NCBI RefSeq assembly: GCF_014648355.1
Contig: NZ_BMQY01000002.1
Coordinates: forward strand, 1-64,000
Direction: 5' to 3'
DNA from: Couchioplanes azureus
GTDB lineage: Bacteria; Actinomycetota; Actinomycetes; Mycobacteriales; Micromonosporaceae
DNA: 64,000 nt
Shown: one piece after another, positions 18,145-27,210 of the stretch
Layout of the letters: each line of letters starts with the position of its first letter
How positions within the stretch are numbered: the first letter of the stretch is position 1
The notes under the pieces: model-generated
Database searches by the model: none
Told to the model about the DNA's origin: nothing
The model's input: only the letters and a program-made list of their open reading frames with translations
Position numbers and translations under genes: made by a program

Positions 18145-19179
18145 TCAGCGGTCGTCGCCGTCGGCGGGCAGCAGCCCGGATGGCAGATAGAGGCCCTGGC
18201 GCAGTGCGCGCACGGCCGCCATGGCCCGCGTGCCGGCGCCGAGTTTGACCATGATGTGCTCCAGGTGGCCGGTCGTGGTGCGCACGCTGGCGGTCAGGGC
18301 GGCGGCGATGGCGGCGACGCTGTGGCCCTCCACGAGCAGGCCGAGGACCTCGAGCTCCCGGCGGGTCAGGCCGTGCAGCTGCGGTGCCGGCGAGATCAGC
18401 AGTACCGCCCGCAGGTATCCGGGGGGCTGCGGCGGACAGGCCAGCCCGGTCACCTGCACCAGCTCGGCCGCGTCGGTCCCGTCGCGCGGCGCCAGGAACT
18501 TCGTCTGGACCTCGCCCCGCCCGACCGCGGCGCCGGCCACCACCGGCACCGGCGAGCCGGCGGCCAGCAGCCGGTCGGCCGGCAGCCCCGGCAGGGCCAC
18601 GGTGTCACCGGCACGGGTCAGCGCCACACCCGCCACGGCACCGGCCACGACGCCCGCCAGCGCGGCCAGGGTGCGCAGCGGGTCGACCGCGTGCGCGATC
18701 AGCGGAGCCAGGGCGGCGAGCAGGTCCCGTACGTCGTCACCGATCGCCGCGCGGTCTTCGGTGTTGGCGTTGAACATGCCCAGGTAACGGCCGTCGGGGG
18801 TGGCCAGCGGGACCGCGATGCCCTGGCCGAACCCGGCCGGGTGCAGGTACTCGGCCCATACGGGTACCTCGCTGATCGGTACGGGCGAGTCGGTGAGCCG
18901 CAACGGCACGTTCTGCTGGTGCAGACCGACCAGTTCCACGTCGTCCATCAGCGCCGGACCGTTCACGTAGCGCTGCACCACGTCGGGGTAACCCTGGCAG
19001 ACCAGCGCCGGCTGCATCCGGCGCTCCGGGTCGAGCAGGCTGATCCAGGCGGCATCGAACCGGAGTACCCGGCGCAGCGGCCGCAGCAGCGCGTCGGCCC
19101 GCTCGATCAGGCTTCCCGGCGCCACGGCGATCCGGGCAATCTCGGTGGCCACCTGGTCACCGCCCGCGGACACCTCCAC
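18145..19179 (-). CDS. GAF-LuxR family transcriptional regulator
   Basis: 344 residues from GTG 19179, with GAGGTGAT close upstream. The N-terminal ~170 residues form a GAF domain (FDAAWISLLDPERR, GQGIAVPLATPDGRYLGM). A middle, Ala/Gly-rich segment leads to a C-terminal LuxR-type helix-turn-helix (~275-335) with LTRRELEVLGLLVEGHS and a recognition helix followed by TTGHLEHIMVKLGAG. No receiver domain. Probably a signal-sensing DNA-binding regulator. It follows the response regulator on the same strand after 91 bases, so they may be cotranscribed. Confidence 0.88.
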   Translation of the reverse strand: MEVSAGGDQVATEIARIAVAPGSLIERADALLRPLRRVLRFDAAWISLLDPERRMQPALVCQGYPDVVQRYVNGPALMDDVELVGLHQQNVPLRLTDSPVPISEVPVWAEYLHPAGFGQGIAVPLATPDGRYLGMFNANTEDRAAIGDDVRDLLAALAPLIAHAVDPLRTLAALAGVVAGAVAGVALTRAGDTVALPGLPADRLLAAGSPVPVVAGAAVGRGEVQTKFLAPRDGTDAAELVQVTGLACPPQPPGYLRAVLLISPAPQLHGLTRRELEVLGLLVEGHSVAAIAAALTASVRTTTGHLEHIMVKLGAGTRAMAAVRALRQGLYLPSGLLPADGDDR

Positions 19180-19270
19180 GGATCACCTCAAGGCATCGAC
19201 GGAACACCCGGCCACCCCCGCCGCCGTCCATTATGCCCATCCGGGGGCGGCAGAGGTAATGCCGCCGCCG

Positions 19271-19651
19271 CTACGTCCGCCCTTCGGGGTCGCGCGGGGT
19301 TCTCGACGCCAGAACGTCCCGGATCACCTTGACCAGTTCCCGGGGGCCCATCGGCTTGGTGACGAGCCGATCGACGAGACCCTGTGCCAGGTCCGGAGGA
19401 TGACCGCTGACCATGATCACCGCTACGCCGGCGGTGGCGGGATCGTCGCGCAGCGCCTCGGCGACCTGTACGCCGGTCAGCCCCGGCATCGTGTGATCGA
19501 GCACCACCACGTCGGGCCGGTGTGAGCGCGCCAGCTCGAGCGCCGTGGCACCGTCCAGCGCAGTGTGGACGGTGTGGCCGGCCACCTCGAAGGAGTACGA
19601 CACGAACTCGGCCATGTCGGTGTCGTCGTCAGCGACCACGATGACAGCCAC
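19271..19651 (-). CDS. Single-domain CheY-like response regulator
   Basis: 126 residues, receiver domain only. Acidic pocket Asp8-Asp9, phospho-acceptor Asp52 in [10 protein letters not shown] and Lys99 in VTKPMG are present; the conserved Thr after strand 4 is replaced by Ser82 (MVSGHP), a common substitution. GTG start with GGGGGAGGTG directly upstream. Being domainless in output, it must act by protein contact, for example with a kinase, the neighbouring LuxR-type regulator or the divergent chemoreceptor system; partner unknown. Confidence 0.9.
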   Translation of the reverse strand: MAVIVVADDDTDMAEFVSYSFEVAGHTVHTALDGATALELARSHRPDVVVLDHTMPGLTGVQVAEALRDDPATAGVAVIMVSGHPPDLAQGLVDRLVTKPMGPRELVKVIRDVLASRTPRDPEGRT

Positions 19652-19948
19652 GGCAACACCTCCCCCGCACCGGTCGCCCCCTGGGCGCAGCCCTTCCCAT
19701 GCCAGGGGAACGAGGACGTCCGGCGGGAGATACGGCAGAGGCTCAGCATGACGGGCGAAACCGCGCTTCGCGGCCGATTCGCAGGAATGGTCGTCGCCCT
19801 GGGCCGGCTTCGGTCAAGAATGAAGATCGCTCTGGTGCGGTCCTCCCGCGTTCGCGACCTTCCAGGTTCTCCGGAGCGGTCCTGGCCTTGCGCCTCGGCA
19901 CCGGGGCGGGCGGGTGACGTCCGGTCGGTCAGCTGGAGGGGTCGAATC

Positions 19949-21520
19949 ATGAAGCGGGTCATCTCGAGCGTGGGCCGGCGGCTGACCCTGCTCGTCGGCG
20001 TCGGCCTGGCGGTGACGCTGGCGATCGTCGGGGCGGTGCTCGTCGGCGTGCAGCAGGTGCAGCAGGTCAGCGAGGAGTTCCACCGGGTGTCGGCCGCGCG
20101 GCGGCTGGCCCTGCAACTGGACACCCGGGCCAGCGAGCTGAAGGTCGACGCCTACAAGGCCCTTGTCGTCGCCGATCCGGCCGAGGCGAAGGCCGACGTG
20201 GCCGACGACACCGCCCAGGCGCTCGGGCTGGTCCAGAACCTGCACGATCTCCGCCTGGACGGCGAGGCGGCCGCGGCGGTGGCCACCGTCGAGGCGGCCA
20301 GCCGGGAGTACACCACCCAGCTCGGCACGTTCGTCGACGCGGCGGTCGCCGACCAGGCGGCGGCCCGCGCCCGGTACGCCGACATCCAGGCCGCCAACGA
20401 CAAGAGCGACGACGTCCTGAGCGCCGCGGGTGAACTGCTGCAGAAGCAGCTGGACGACGAGACCGCCGAGTTGCAGGCGGCGTTGACCTGGATCCGCAGC
20501 ATCACGCTGGTCGTCGCGCTCCTCGGGCTGGTGGCGCTGCTGGCGGTGGCCGTCGCGGTGACCCGCTCGATCACCGGACCGCTGCGCCGGCTGCAGAACA
20601 GGCTCCGCGACGTCGCCGAGGGCGAGGGCGACCTGACCGCCCGGCTGAACGAGGACGGGCCGGACGAGATCGCCGGGACCGCACGCTGGTTCAACGTCTT
20701 CGCGAGCCACATGGCCGCGACGGTCCGCAGCGTGGCCGAGCGGGCGCAGTCGTTGGCCGCCGCGTCCGAGCAGCTGACGGCGTCCTCGAGAGAGCTGAAC
20801 AGGTCGGCGCAGGACTCCGCCTCCCGCACCGGCGAGGTGTCGGCCGCCGCCGGCACGGTCTCCGACAACGTGCAGACCGTCGCCGCGGGCACCGAGGAGA
20901 TGACCGCCTCCATCCGGGAGATCGCCGGCAACGCCACCACCGCCACCGAGGTCGCGGCCAACGCCGTCAGCATGGTCGCGTCCACCACCTCCACCGTGGC
21001 CAGGCTCGGCGACTCCTCCCTGGAGATCGGCAACGTCGTCAAGGTCATCACGGCGATCGCCGGGCAGACCAACCTGCTCGCCCTCAACGCCACCATCGAG
21101 GCCGCCCGTGCCGGGGAGTCCGGCAAGGGCTTCGCGGTCGTCGCCAGCGAGGTCAAGGACCTGGCACAGGAGACCGCGAAGGCCACCGAGGACATCGCCC
21201 GCCGGGTCGAGGCGATCCAGGGCGACACCCACGCCGCGGTGACCGCGATCGAGGAGATCTCGCACATCATCGCCCGGATCAACGAGGCCCAGCTGGCGAT
21301 CGCCTCCGCCGTCGAGGAACAGACCGCCACCACCAACGAGATGGCCCGCAACGTCTCCGGCGCCGCCGGCAGCGCCGAGGAGATCGCCCGCAACGTCACC
21401 GTCGTGGAACAGGCCCAGGCCCACACGACCGCGGTCGCCGGCACCACCGCGCAGGCCGCCGACGATCTCTCCCGCACGTCGCAGGAGCTCCACGAGCTGG
21501 TCTCCCGCTTCCGCTACTGA
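19949..21520 (+). CDS. Methyl-accepting chemotaxis protein
   Basis: 523 residues. The ATG at 19949 is chosen because GGAGGG lies 8 bases before it and translation begins with the basic leader plus TM1 (11-33); in-frame starts further upstream lack this. A mostly helical extracellular four-helix-bundle-like sensor (35-178), TM2 (~180-205), HAMP (205-258) and a long cytoplasmic signalling domain follow. The hairpin tip reads [18 protein letters not shown], the binding site for CheA and CheW. No CheA, CheW or CheR gene is in the window, so the partner array is elsewhere. It is divergent from the response regulator gene. Confidence 0.93.
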   Translation: MKRVISSVGRRLTLLVGVGLAVTLAIVGAVLVGVQQVQQVSEEFHRVSAARRLALQLDTRASELKVDAYKALVVADPAEAKADVADDTAQALGLVQNLHDLRLDGEAAAAVATVEAASREYTTQLGTFVDAAVADQAAARARYADIQAANDKSDDVLSAAGELLQKQLDDETAELQAALTWIRSITLVVALLGLVALLAVAVAVTRSITGPLRRLQNRLRDVAEGEGDLTARLNEDGPDEIAGTARWFNVFASHMAATVRSVAERAQSLAAASEQLTASSRELNRSAQDSASRTGEVSAAAGTVSDNVQTVAAGTEEMTASIREIAGNATTATEVAANAVSMVASTTSTVARLGDSSLEIGNVVKVITAIAGQTNLLALNATIEAARAGESGKGFAVVASEVKDLAQETAKATEDIARRVEAIQGDTHAAVTAIEEISHIIARINEAQLAIASAVEEQTATTNEMARNVSGAAGSAEEIARNVTVVEQAQAHTTAVAGTTAQAADDLSRTSQELHELVSRFRY

Positions 21521-21581
21521 CCCGGCTCCCGCGGATCGCCCGGGGGTGAGCACGCCACACCGGGCAGACCGTCCTAGGAAC

Positions 21582-22388
21582 CTAGCCGAAAGGAAGGGTG
21601 TCGATGTCGGCCATGACGATCTTGCGGTCCTCGACGTCGCCGACGGTCTCCGCCAGGGCCACGGCCCGGCTGCGCGAGTCGCGCGCCGCCTGGAGGTCGC
21701 CGGCGACGGCCTGGGCGCGGGCGAGACCCTCGTAGGCGCTCGCCACCAGCCACGCATCCGTCCCCGGGCGGTCGGCGTAGTGCAGGCACCGCCGGGCGTG
21801 GTGGAGCGCCGGCTCGGCCCGGCCGAGCGTCGCGTAGACCCGCGAGCACTGCCACTCGCCGATCGCCCGATTCTGGTCGTCGCCGACGGCGTCCCAGTGG
21901 AACCGTGACGCGTGGGCCATGTGGATCATCCGCTCGTCCTCGTCGGACGAGCGGGACTCCTGCTCCAGCAGGGCCCACGTCTGCTGGAAGAGCGTACGCG
22001 CCAGCTCACGATCCTCGGTGCCGCCCGGCGGATGGGGGTCGCTCGTCGCCATGAGAATTCCTCGTTCGTTGTCGAGCAGGTGGTCGAGGGAGTGCAGGGC
22101 CCGCCGGATCCGGTCGTCGCGCGCCTGCAGCGCGGCACGGTGCCGGGCCAGCAGCCGCCGCGCCTCGTCCTCGTCCGCCCCGGCCAGCAGGGCGCGGATG
22201 GCTTCCAGCGGCACGTCGAGGGCGCGCAGCCGGGCGATGGTGACGGCCGTGGCGACCTGGCTCTGCGCGTACCACCGGTAGCCGTCCGCCGAGACGACCT
22301 GCGGCGCGAACAGACCCAGGCGGTCGTAGTGCCGCAGCGCCTTCGTGGTGAGGCCGGCGCGGCGCGCGACCTCGCCCACCGACAGCAT
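21582..22388 (-). CDS. MerR-type regulator with TPR-like C-terminus
   Basis: 268 residues from ATG 22388, which has GGAGG 5 bases upstream; in-frame ATG 22409 and GTG 22418 are alternatives. The N-terminus is a winged MerR helix-turn-helix (LSVGEVARRAGLTTKALRHYD, with YRWY in the wing) followed by the usual dimerisation coiled coil (~75-115). From ~125 the protein does not resemble a drug- or metal-binding domain; it is alpha-helical with paired-helix spacing (VYATLGRAEPALHHARRC, YEGLARAQAVAGDLQAAR) typical of tetratricopeptide repeats. It probably senses a protein or peptide partner. No conserved metal-binding Cys pair is seen. Confidence 0.85.
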   Translation of the reverse strand: MLSVGEVARRAGLTTKALRHYDRLGLFAPQVVSADGYRWYAQSQVATAVTIARLRALDVPLEAIRALLAGADEDEARRLLARHRAALQARDDRIRRALHSLDHLLDNERGILMATSDPHPPGGTEDRELARTLFQQTWALLEQESRSSDEDERMIHMAHASRFHWDAVGDDQNRAIGEWQCSRVYATLGRAEPALHHARRCLHYADRPGTDAWLVASAYEGLARAQAVAGDLQAARDSRSRAVALAETVGDVEDRKIVMADIDTLPFG

Positions 22389-22598
22389 CCCCGCCTCCCG
22401 CGCTCCCATGCCGACCACGCTACGAGGTTGCCGCGCGTCAAGGTCAACACCCGCCGCCGGCGTCCGTCATCGCGCCGGTCACCCGGAATGCCCCACCGGG
22501 CGGCAGATGCCTGCCGGGAAAGTTGCGCGCCGACCCGACCGCCGGGTGCCTCCCCTGCGTACCGGTGGGTGGCACCGACAGGCAGGGAGGTCGTCCCC

Positions 22599-23798
22599 AT
22601 GCAGGAGAGTCCACGGACCACCGGTCACGACGCCGGACCCGGCCCGACACCACCGCCCGCCCACCCGCAGGCGGCCGGCGGGCGGCTGGCGTCCTGGTGG
22701 GTGACCGGCGAGCACGCCGGTCCGCGGATCCTCGGCGACGTCCCCGCCGACCTGCCCCCGGACTGTCCCGACGCGCCGCTGCCGGGAGACGAGCCCACGG
22801 TCGAATGGCCCGTCATCACCGACCTCGCGCCCACGGACGACGACCCGGCCGAGGATCTCCTGTTCTCCACGGGGAATGCTCCGGCCGCGGACGGTCCGGT
22901 CGGCGCCGGGGCGGCAGCGGCCGGTCCCCCGCACGGCCGGGCGCCACGACGGCGCCGGCTGGCCGGGGCCGGCCTCGCCACCGCCGCCCTGCTGCTCGCC
23001 GGCGTCGGCGTCACCGTGCTCGGCCGCGGCACGGACACCTCCGGCGGCGACAAAGGCCGCGGCGGCCCGGCCGCCGCGGCCCCGGCGGATCCCACCGCCC
23101 CGGCGGACTCGACGCCGCCGGACTCCGGCGGCGCGGCGCCCGCCGGACCCCCTGCGCCTCCGTCCGCGAACCTCCCCGCGCCGGGCCACACCGCGACGGC
23201 ACCGCGGGACGGCCGTACGGCGGCGGGCTTCGACGTGGTCGGCGACGCCACGGCCGTCACCCTGCGCACCGCCGACCTCGGCGACCGTCTCTACGCGGTC
23301 AGCACGCCGCAGGGCAGCGCCGTCGTGCCGCGTGCCGCGGAGAGCGACGGCCGGGTCCGGCTGTGGCTCGACCGGACCGGCGGCCACCGCCCGGGAACGG
23401 TCGACATCACGCTGACCTCCCGGGTGCGCTGGGACCTGGGGGTGGCGGGCGGCGCCAGCCTCAGCACCATCGACCTGAGCGGCGGCGGGGTCAGCGGGGT
23501 GAACCTGACCGGCGGCGCGAGCCGGATCACGCTGACCCTGCCACGCCCCGACGGGACACTGCGGGTGCGGATGACCGGCGGTGTCAGCTTCTTCGACGTC
23601 CGCACGGCCGGCCCGGTCCCGGTCCGGGTCCGCGTCGGCGGCGGCGCGGACCACGTCGTGCTGCACGGGCACAGCCACTCACGCGTCGCCGCCGGTTCGC
23701 TGTTCACCCCGGCGAACTGGACCGGGGCCGCGGACCGCATCGACGTGGACGCGGCCGCCGGGATGTCGGCGCTCGTCGTCGCCGCCGAGCAGGCCTGA
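22599..23798 (+). CDS. Membrane-anchored protein with beta-repeat extracellular domain
   Basis: 399 residues. ATG 22599 has GGGAGG 8 bases upstream. Residues 1-118 are acidic, proline-rich and probably cytoplasmic; a single hydrophobic helix (~122-143) follows an RRRR stop signal; then a low-complexity Ala/Pro/Asp linker to ~205, and a C-terminal beta-rich domain (~210-399) with repeated GGASLSTIDL, GGVSGVNLTG, GGASRITLTL and GGVSFFDV units. The periodicity suggests a small beta-helix like DUF4097 adhesin-type domains. Function unknown; cell surface location inferred. Confidence 0.75.
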   Translation: MQESPRTTGHDAGPGPTPPPAHPQAAGGRLASWWVTGEHAGPRILGDVPADLPPDCPDAPLPGDEPTVEWPVITDLAPTDDDPAEDLLFSTGNAPAADGPVGAGAAAAGPPHGRAPRRRRLAGAGLATAALLLAGVGVTVLGRGTDTSGGDKGRGGPAAAAPADPTAPADSTPPDSGGAAPAGPPAPPSANLPAPGHTATAPRDGRTAAGFDVVGDATAVTLRTADLGDRLYAVSTPQGSAVVPRAAESDGRVRLWLDRTGGHRPGTVDITLTSRVRWDLGVAGGASLSTIDLSGGGVSGVNLTGGASRITLTLPRPDGTLRVRMTGGVSFFDVRTAGPVPVRVRVGGGADHVVLHGHSHSRVAAGSLFTPANWTGAADRIDVDAAAGMSALVVAAEQA

Positions 23799-23919
23799 GG
23801 GCGCAGGCCGGACCCGGACGAGGACCCGGTCGCGGCGTCGGGCGAGGCAGCTTTCGGGTGACTCCGGCCGGTGGCGTGCGGGCGTAGCGTGAGGTGGTCC
23901 CGCCGGAACAGGAGGAACC

Positions 23920-24315
23920 ATGCTGAGCCAGAGCGCGGTGGAAGCCAACATTCCCGCAGCCGACCTCGACCGGGCCCGCCGTTACTATGCCGACAAGCTC
24001 GGCCTGACTCCCGTCGCGGAGTACGGCGGTGAGGCGTTGCGGTACCGGACCGCCGGGGGAACCTTCTTCAACGTCTACCGCACCCAGTACGCGGGACAGG
24101 CCGGCCACACCGTCGCCCAGTGGCACGTCGACGACGTCGACGAGGAGGTACGGGACCTGGTCGCCAAGGGTGTCGTCTTCGAGGTCTACGAGGACATGCC
24201 CGGCGTCGCGTGGCACGGCCGGGTGGCCACCATCCCGGGGATGGGCAAGGCGGCGTGGTTCAAGGACAGCGAGGGCAACATCATGTGCATCGACGAGGGT
24301 GAGCCCGGCAGCTGA
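23920..24315 (+). CDS. VOC-family (glyoxalase/dioxygenase fold) protein
   Basis: 131 residues, one vicinal-oxygen-chelate domain of two beta-alpha-beta-beta-beta units. Recognisable features are ANIPAADLDRARRYYADKLG at the first unit, a WHVDDVDEEV strand, and the C-terminal FKDSEGNIMCIDEG with the family's metal-ligand-type Glu region. Family members include glyoxalase I, antibiotic resistance proteins and extradiol dioxygenases; nothing here distinguishes among them. A strong AGGAGGA site precedes ATG 23920. Convergent with the following kinase gene. Confidence 0.85.
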   Translation: MLSQSAVEANIPAADLDRARRYYADKLGLTPVAEYGGEALRYRTAGGTFFNVYRTQYAGQAGHTVAQWHVDDVDEEVRDLVAKGVVFEVYEDMPGVAWHGRVATIPGMGKAAWFKDSEGNIMCIDEGEPGS

Positions 24316-24344
24316 CCCACCGCGGCACCGCGGGAACCGGGTGC

Positions 24345-26366
24345 TCAGCGGGTTGCGGACCGCAGCGTCTTCTCGACGGCGGCAAGGAGATCGTTGCGGG
24401 TGAAGGGCTTGCCGACGATCGTGACGTCGGGATCGAGCGTGCCCTGGTCGTTCATCAGCGGGTCGGCGTAGCCGGACATGTAGAGCACCGGAGTGCCGGG
24501 CCTGACGTCCTGGAGGGCCGCGGCGAGCTCCGGGCCGTTCATCTGGGGCATGACGACGTCGGACAGCAGAGCGTGGATGGCTCCGGTGTGGTCGCGGGCG
24601 ATGTCGAGGGCTTCCTGGCCGTTGGACGCGGGCAGGACGGTGTAGCCCGCTCTGGCGAGGATGCGGCAGGCGACCTCCCGGACACCGTCCTCGTCGTCGG
24701 CGACGAGGATCGTGCGGTCGGCCTGCGTGTCGGTCGCGGCGGGAGGCGTGCTGGCCGGCACCCGCTCCTCGGTGGCGGGGAGGTACACGTTCACGGTGGT
24801 GCCGCGGCCGGGGGCGGAGTCGATGGTGAGGTCGCCGGCGGCCTGCCGGACGATGCCGAACGCGGTGGCGAGGCCGAGCCCGGTGCCCTGTCCCTTCGGC
24901 TTGGTGGTGAAGAAGGGTTCCACGGCGTGGTCCAGCACGTCGGGGGTCATTCCGTCGCCGTCGTCGCGGACCGCGATGTGCACGTAGTCGCCGGCGGGAA
25001 GACCGGCGGGCCGCGGCTGCTCGGTCGCGGTGACCCGCCGGGTCTCGAGCGTCAGGTGACCGCCGTGCGGCATGGCGTCGCGGGCGTTGACCGCGAGGTT
25101 GTACAGGACCTGGGTGAGCTGGCTTCCGTCGGCGACCGTGTTGCCCGTGCGCGGATCCAGCCGGGTGGTGATGGTGACGTGCGTGCCGAAGGCGGACTCG
25201 GCCATGCGACGGACTTCCTCGACCACGGTGTTGGGGTCGAGCACGGTGGGTTTGACGACCTCGCGGCCGCCGAAGGTCAGGAGCTGGTGCGCGAGGTGCG
25301 CGGCGCGCCGGCCGGCGCGGTGGATGTGGTCGAGGTCCTGCAGCATGGGTTCGGCGGCCGCGGCCTGCAGGGGGGCGCCCACGGCCTCGCGGAGCGCTTC
25401 CTGGGTGAACTCGCTGAACGACAGGATGATGTTGAGGATGTTGTTGAAGTCGTGCGCGATCGCCCCGGACAGCCGGGCCAGGCTGTCGAAGCGTTCGGAG
25501 ATGCGGCGCCGTTCGGCGATCTCCCGTTCGCGTTCCGCGGCGTGCCGGCGCTGTTCGGCCTCGACCAGGGCGGTGACGTCGTCGACGGTGGCGACGAAGC
25601 CGGCATGCTCGGGTTCCTCGTCCTCGATGAGCCGCACGGTGGTGTGCAGCCAGCGTCGCTGCCCGTCGCCGACGGTGACGCCGCCGTCGAAGCTCGCCTG
25701 ACCGTCGGGGATGCCCCGCCGGCGGAGCTGGTCGCGGTGTTCCTCCGGCAGGCAGCACAGCCAGCCGTGCCCGAGCAGGCTGTCGGTGCCCATCGCGGTG
25801 ATGTCCGTCAGGCGCGGGTTGGCGTAGGTGGCACGCAGGTCCATGGTGCCGGAGACGATGCCGACCGGCGAGACGTCGGCCAGGGCGCCGAAACGGGCCT
25901 CGCTCTCGTCGAGGGCGAGGACCTTCTCGACCAGTTTGGCGTTGGCGGTCCACAGATGCTCGGGCGCCAGCGCGGTCGGCGGCGCGGCGACCGCCGGCTC
26001 GTCGTGCAGTGCCTGCTCGACCGCGGCGAGGAGTTCGGCGGGGTCCGCGGACTTGGGTACCACCTTGGACACGCCGTACGCGGAGGCCAGCGGCGCCGCT
26101 TCCTCGGGCAGGTAGTTGGCGGTGTAGAGCAACACGGGGATGTCGGCGGTGCTGGCGTCGGCGCGCAGCTCGTGCACGAACTCGTACCCGCCCATGCCGG
26201 GCATGATGACGTCGGTGAGCACGACGTCGGGGTGCAGCCGCCGGGCGATCTCCAGGGCCTGGCGCCCCTCACGGGCCTCGATGACCTGGTGGCCGCCGTC
26301 GTCCAGGGTCATGTGGGCGACCGCGCGGCTGGTGGTGCGGTCGTCGACGACCAGGATGGTGGCCAT
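24345..26366 (-). CDS. Hybrid histidine kinase REC-PAS-HisKA-HATPase-REC
   Basis: 673 residues, soluble. A receiver domain opens the protein (VVDDRTTSR, LTDVIMPGMGG, KVVPKSAD), followed by a PAS domain (~155-275), a coiled linker, HisKA with His305 in IAHDFNNILN (the HDFNN type of kinase that often works with receiver tails), HATPase_c (NLAVNARDAMP, DDGDGM, GQGTGLGLA) and a second receiver at the C-terminus (VADDEDGVRE, LSDVVMPQMNG, IVGKPF). ATG 26366 has GGAGG upstream. Receiver at both ends suggests input by phosphotransfer as well as output. Followed on the same strand, upstream, by the small kinase gene after 27 bases, so the two may be one transcript. Confidence 0.92.
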   Translation of the reverse strand: MATILVVDDRTTSRAVAHMTLDDGGHQVIEAREGRQALEIARRLHPDVVLTDVIMPGMGGYEFVHELRADASTADIPVLLYTANYLPEEAAPLASAYGVSKVVPKSADPAELLAAVEQALHDEPAVAAPPTALAPEHLWTANAKLVEKVLALDESEARFGALADVSPVGIVSGTMDLRATYANPRLTDITAMGTDSLLGHGWLCCLPEEHRDQLRRRGIPDGQASFDGGVTVGDGQRRWLHTTVRLIEDEEPEHAGFVATVDDVTALVEAEQRRHAAEREREIAERRRISERFDSLARLSGAIAHDFNNILNIILSFSEFTQEALREAVGAPLQAAAAEPMLQDLDHIHRAGRRAAHLAHQLLTFGGREVVKPTVLDPNTVVEEVRRMAESAFGTHVTITTRLDPRTGNTVADGSQLTQVLYNLAVNARDAMPHGGHLTLETRRVTATEQPRPAGLPAGDYVHIAVRDDGDGMTPDVLDHAVEPFFTTKPKGQGTGLGLATAFGIVRQAAGDLTIDSAPGRGTTVNVYLPATEERVPASTPPAATDTQADRTILVADDEDGVREVACRILARAGYTVLPASNGQEALDIARDHTGAIHALLSDVVMPQMNGPELAAALQDVRPGTPVLYMSGYADPLMNDQGTLDPDVTIVGKPFTRNDLLAAVEKTLRSATR

Positions 26367-26393
26367 CGTGCCTCCGATCTCGGCGGTGGTCGG

Positions 26394-27143
26394 TCAGGGC
26401 GCCGGCGGCGGCCCGAAGGCGACGGTGACGGTGGTGCCGGCGGGCGAAGCGGTCGCCGACAACGTGGCGCCGCAGCGGCGGGCGCAGCGTTGGGCGAGAC
26501 ACAGTCCCAGCCCGGTTCCCGGCTCGTCGCGTTCGTGGGCCGCCGCGCCGCGTTCGAAGGGCAGGAAGGCTCGCCGCAGCTCGTCGCCGGTCAGGCCGGG
26601 GCCCTGGTCACGTACGGCGATGGCCGGTGCGCCGCCCGCGGCGCCGCCCACGGTGACCTGGACGTCCGGCTGGTTCGTGTATTTGATCGCGTTGTCCAGG
26701 ACCTCGGCGAGCAGCCGGCGTAGCGCCTCCGGGTCGCCGGTGACCAGGACGGCGTCCGGGGGCAGCTCCACGACGACGCGCCGGTCCCGGGCCGCCGCCT
26801 CCGGGTGGTGGGCCGTGACGACCTCCTGGACCAGGGCCCGGCAGTCGAACGGCGCCGGGTCGCCGGCGCCCGCGGGCTGGTCGAGCCTGGCCAGCAGCAC
26901 GAGGCGCTCGACGGTGTGCAGCAGCTCGGCGGCGCTGGAGCCGATCAGCTGCAACTGGGTGACGAGCTGTTCCGGCCGGACCGGCCCCTGACCCAGTTTG
27001 CGGGACATGAGGCCGGCGAGGCTGATGATGCCGGAGAGCGGTCCGCGGAGCTCGTGACCGAGTTTCGGCAGCGCGGCCGGGCCGACGAGGTCGACGACCT
27101 CGGGCGTGAACTGCACGCCCGGCTGTTCCATGGTCCCCGGCAT
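26394..27143 (-). CDS. Small histidine kinase lacking a sensor domain
   Basis: 249 residues from ATG 27143 (alternative ATG 27131). Almost the whole protein is a kinase core: His30 in LGHELRGPLSGI, the N box DNAIKYTNQP, RDQGPGLTGDE and GTGLGLCLAQ. There is no room for an input domain, so the signal must come from a partner, plausibly the hybrid kinase encoded 27 bases downstream, whose N-terminal receiver could be its target. Divergent from the large membrane hybrid kinase with 67 bases between starts. Confidence 0.83.
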   Translation of the reverse strand: MPGTMEQPGVQFTPEVVDLVGPAALPKLGHELRGPLSGIISLAGLMSRKLGQGPVRPEQLVTQLQLIGSSAAELLHTVERLVLLARLDQPAGAGDPAPFDCRALVQEVVTAHHPEAAARDRRVVVELPPDAVLVTGDPEALRRLLAEVLDNAIKYTNQPDVQVTVGGAAGGAPAIAVRDQGPGLTGDELRRAFLPFERGAAAHERDEPGTGLGLCLAQRCARRCGATLSATASPAGTTVTVAFGPPPAP

Positions 27144-27210
27144 CGCTCGCCCCCAGGCTCTGGTCGCCGTCCCGGAAAACACCCGCCCATGGCAAACAGT
27201 AGCTGCAACG

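Noticed and set aside
19565..19948. Longer N-terminus for the chemoreceptor
   Set aside because: It would overlap the divergent response regulator, and the signal-anchor topology begins naturally at 19949 with a good ribosome binding site.
27106..27210. Longer N-terminus for the large hybrid kinase from 27106
   Set aside because: It would overlap the divergent small kinase start and adds no hydrophobic or conserved sequence.
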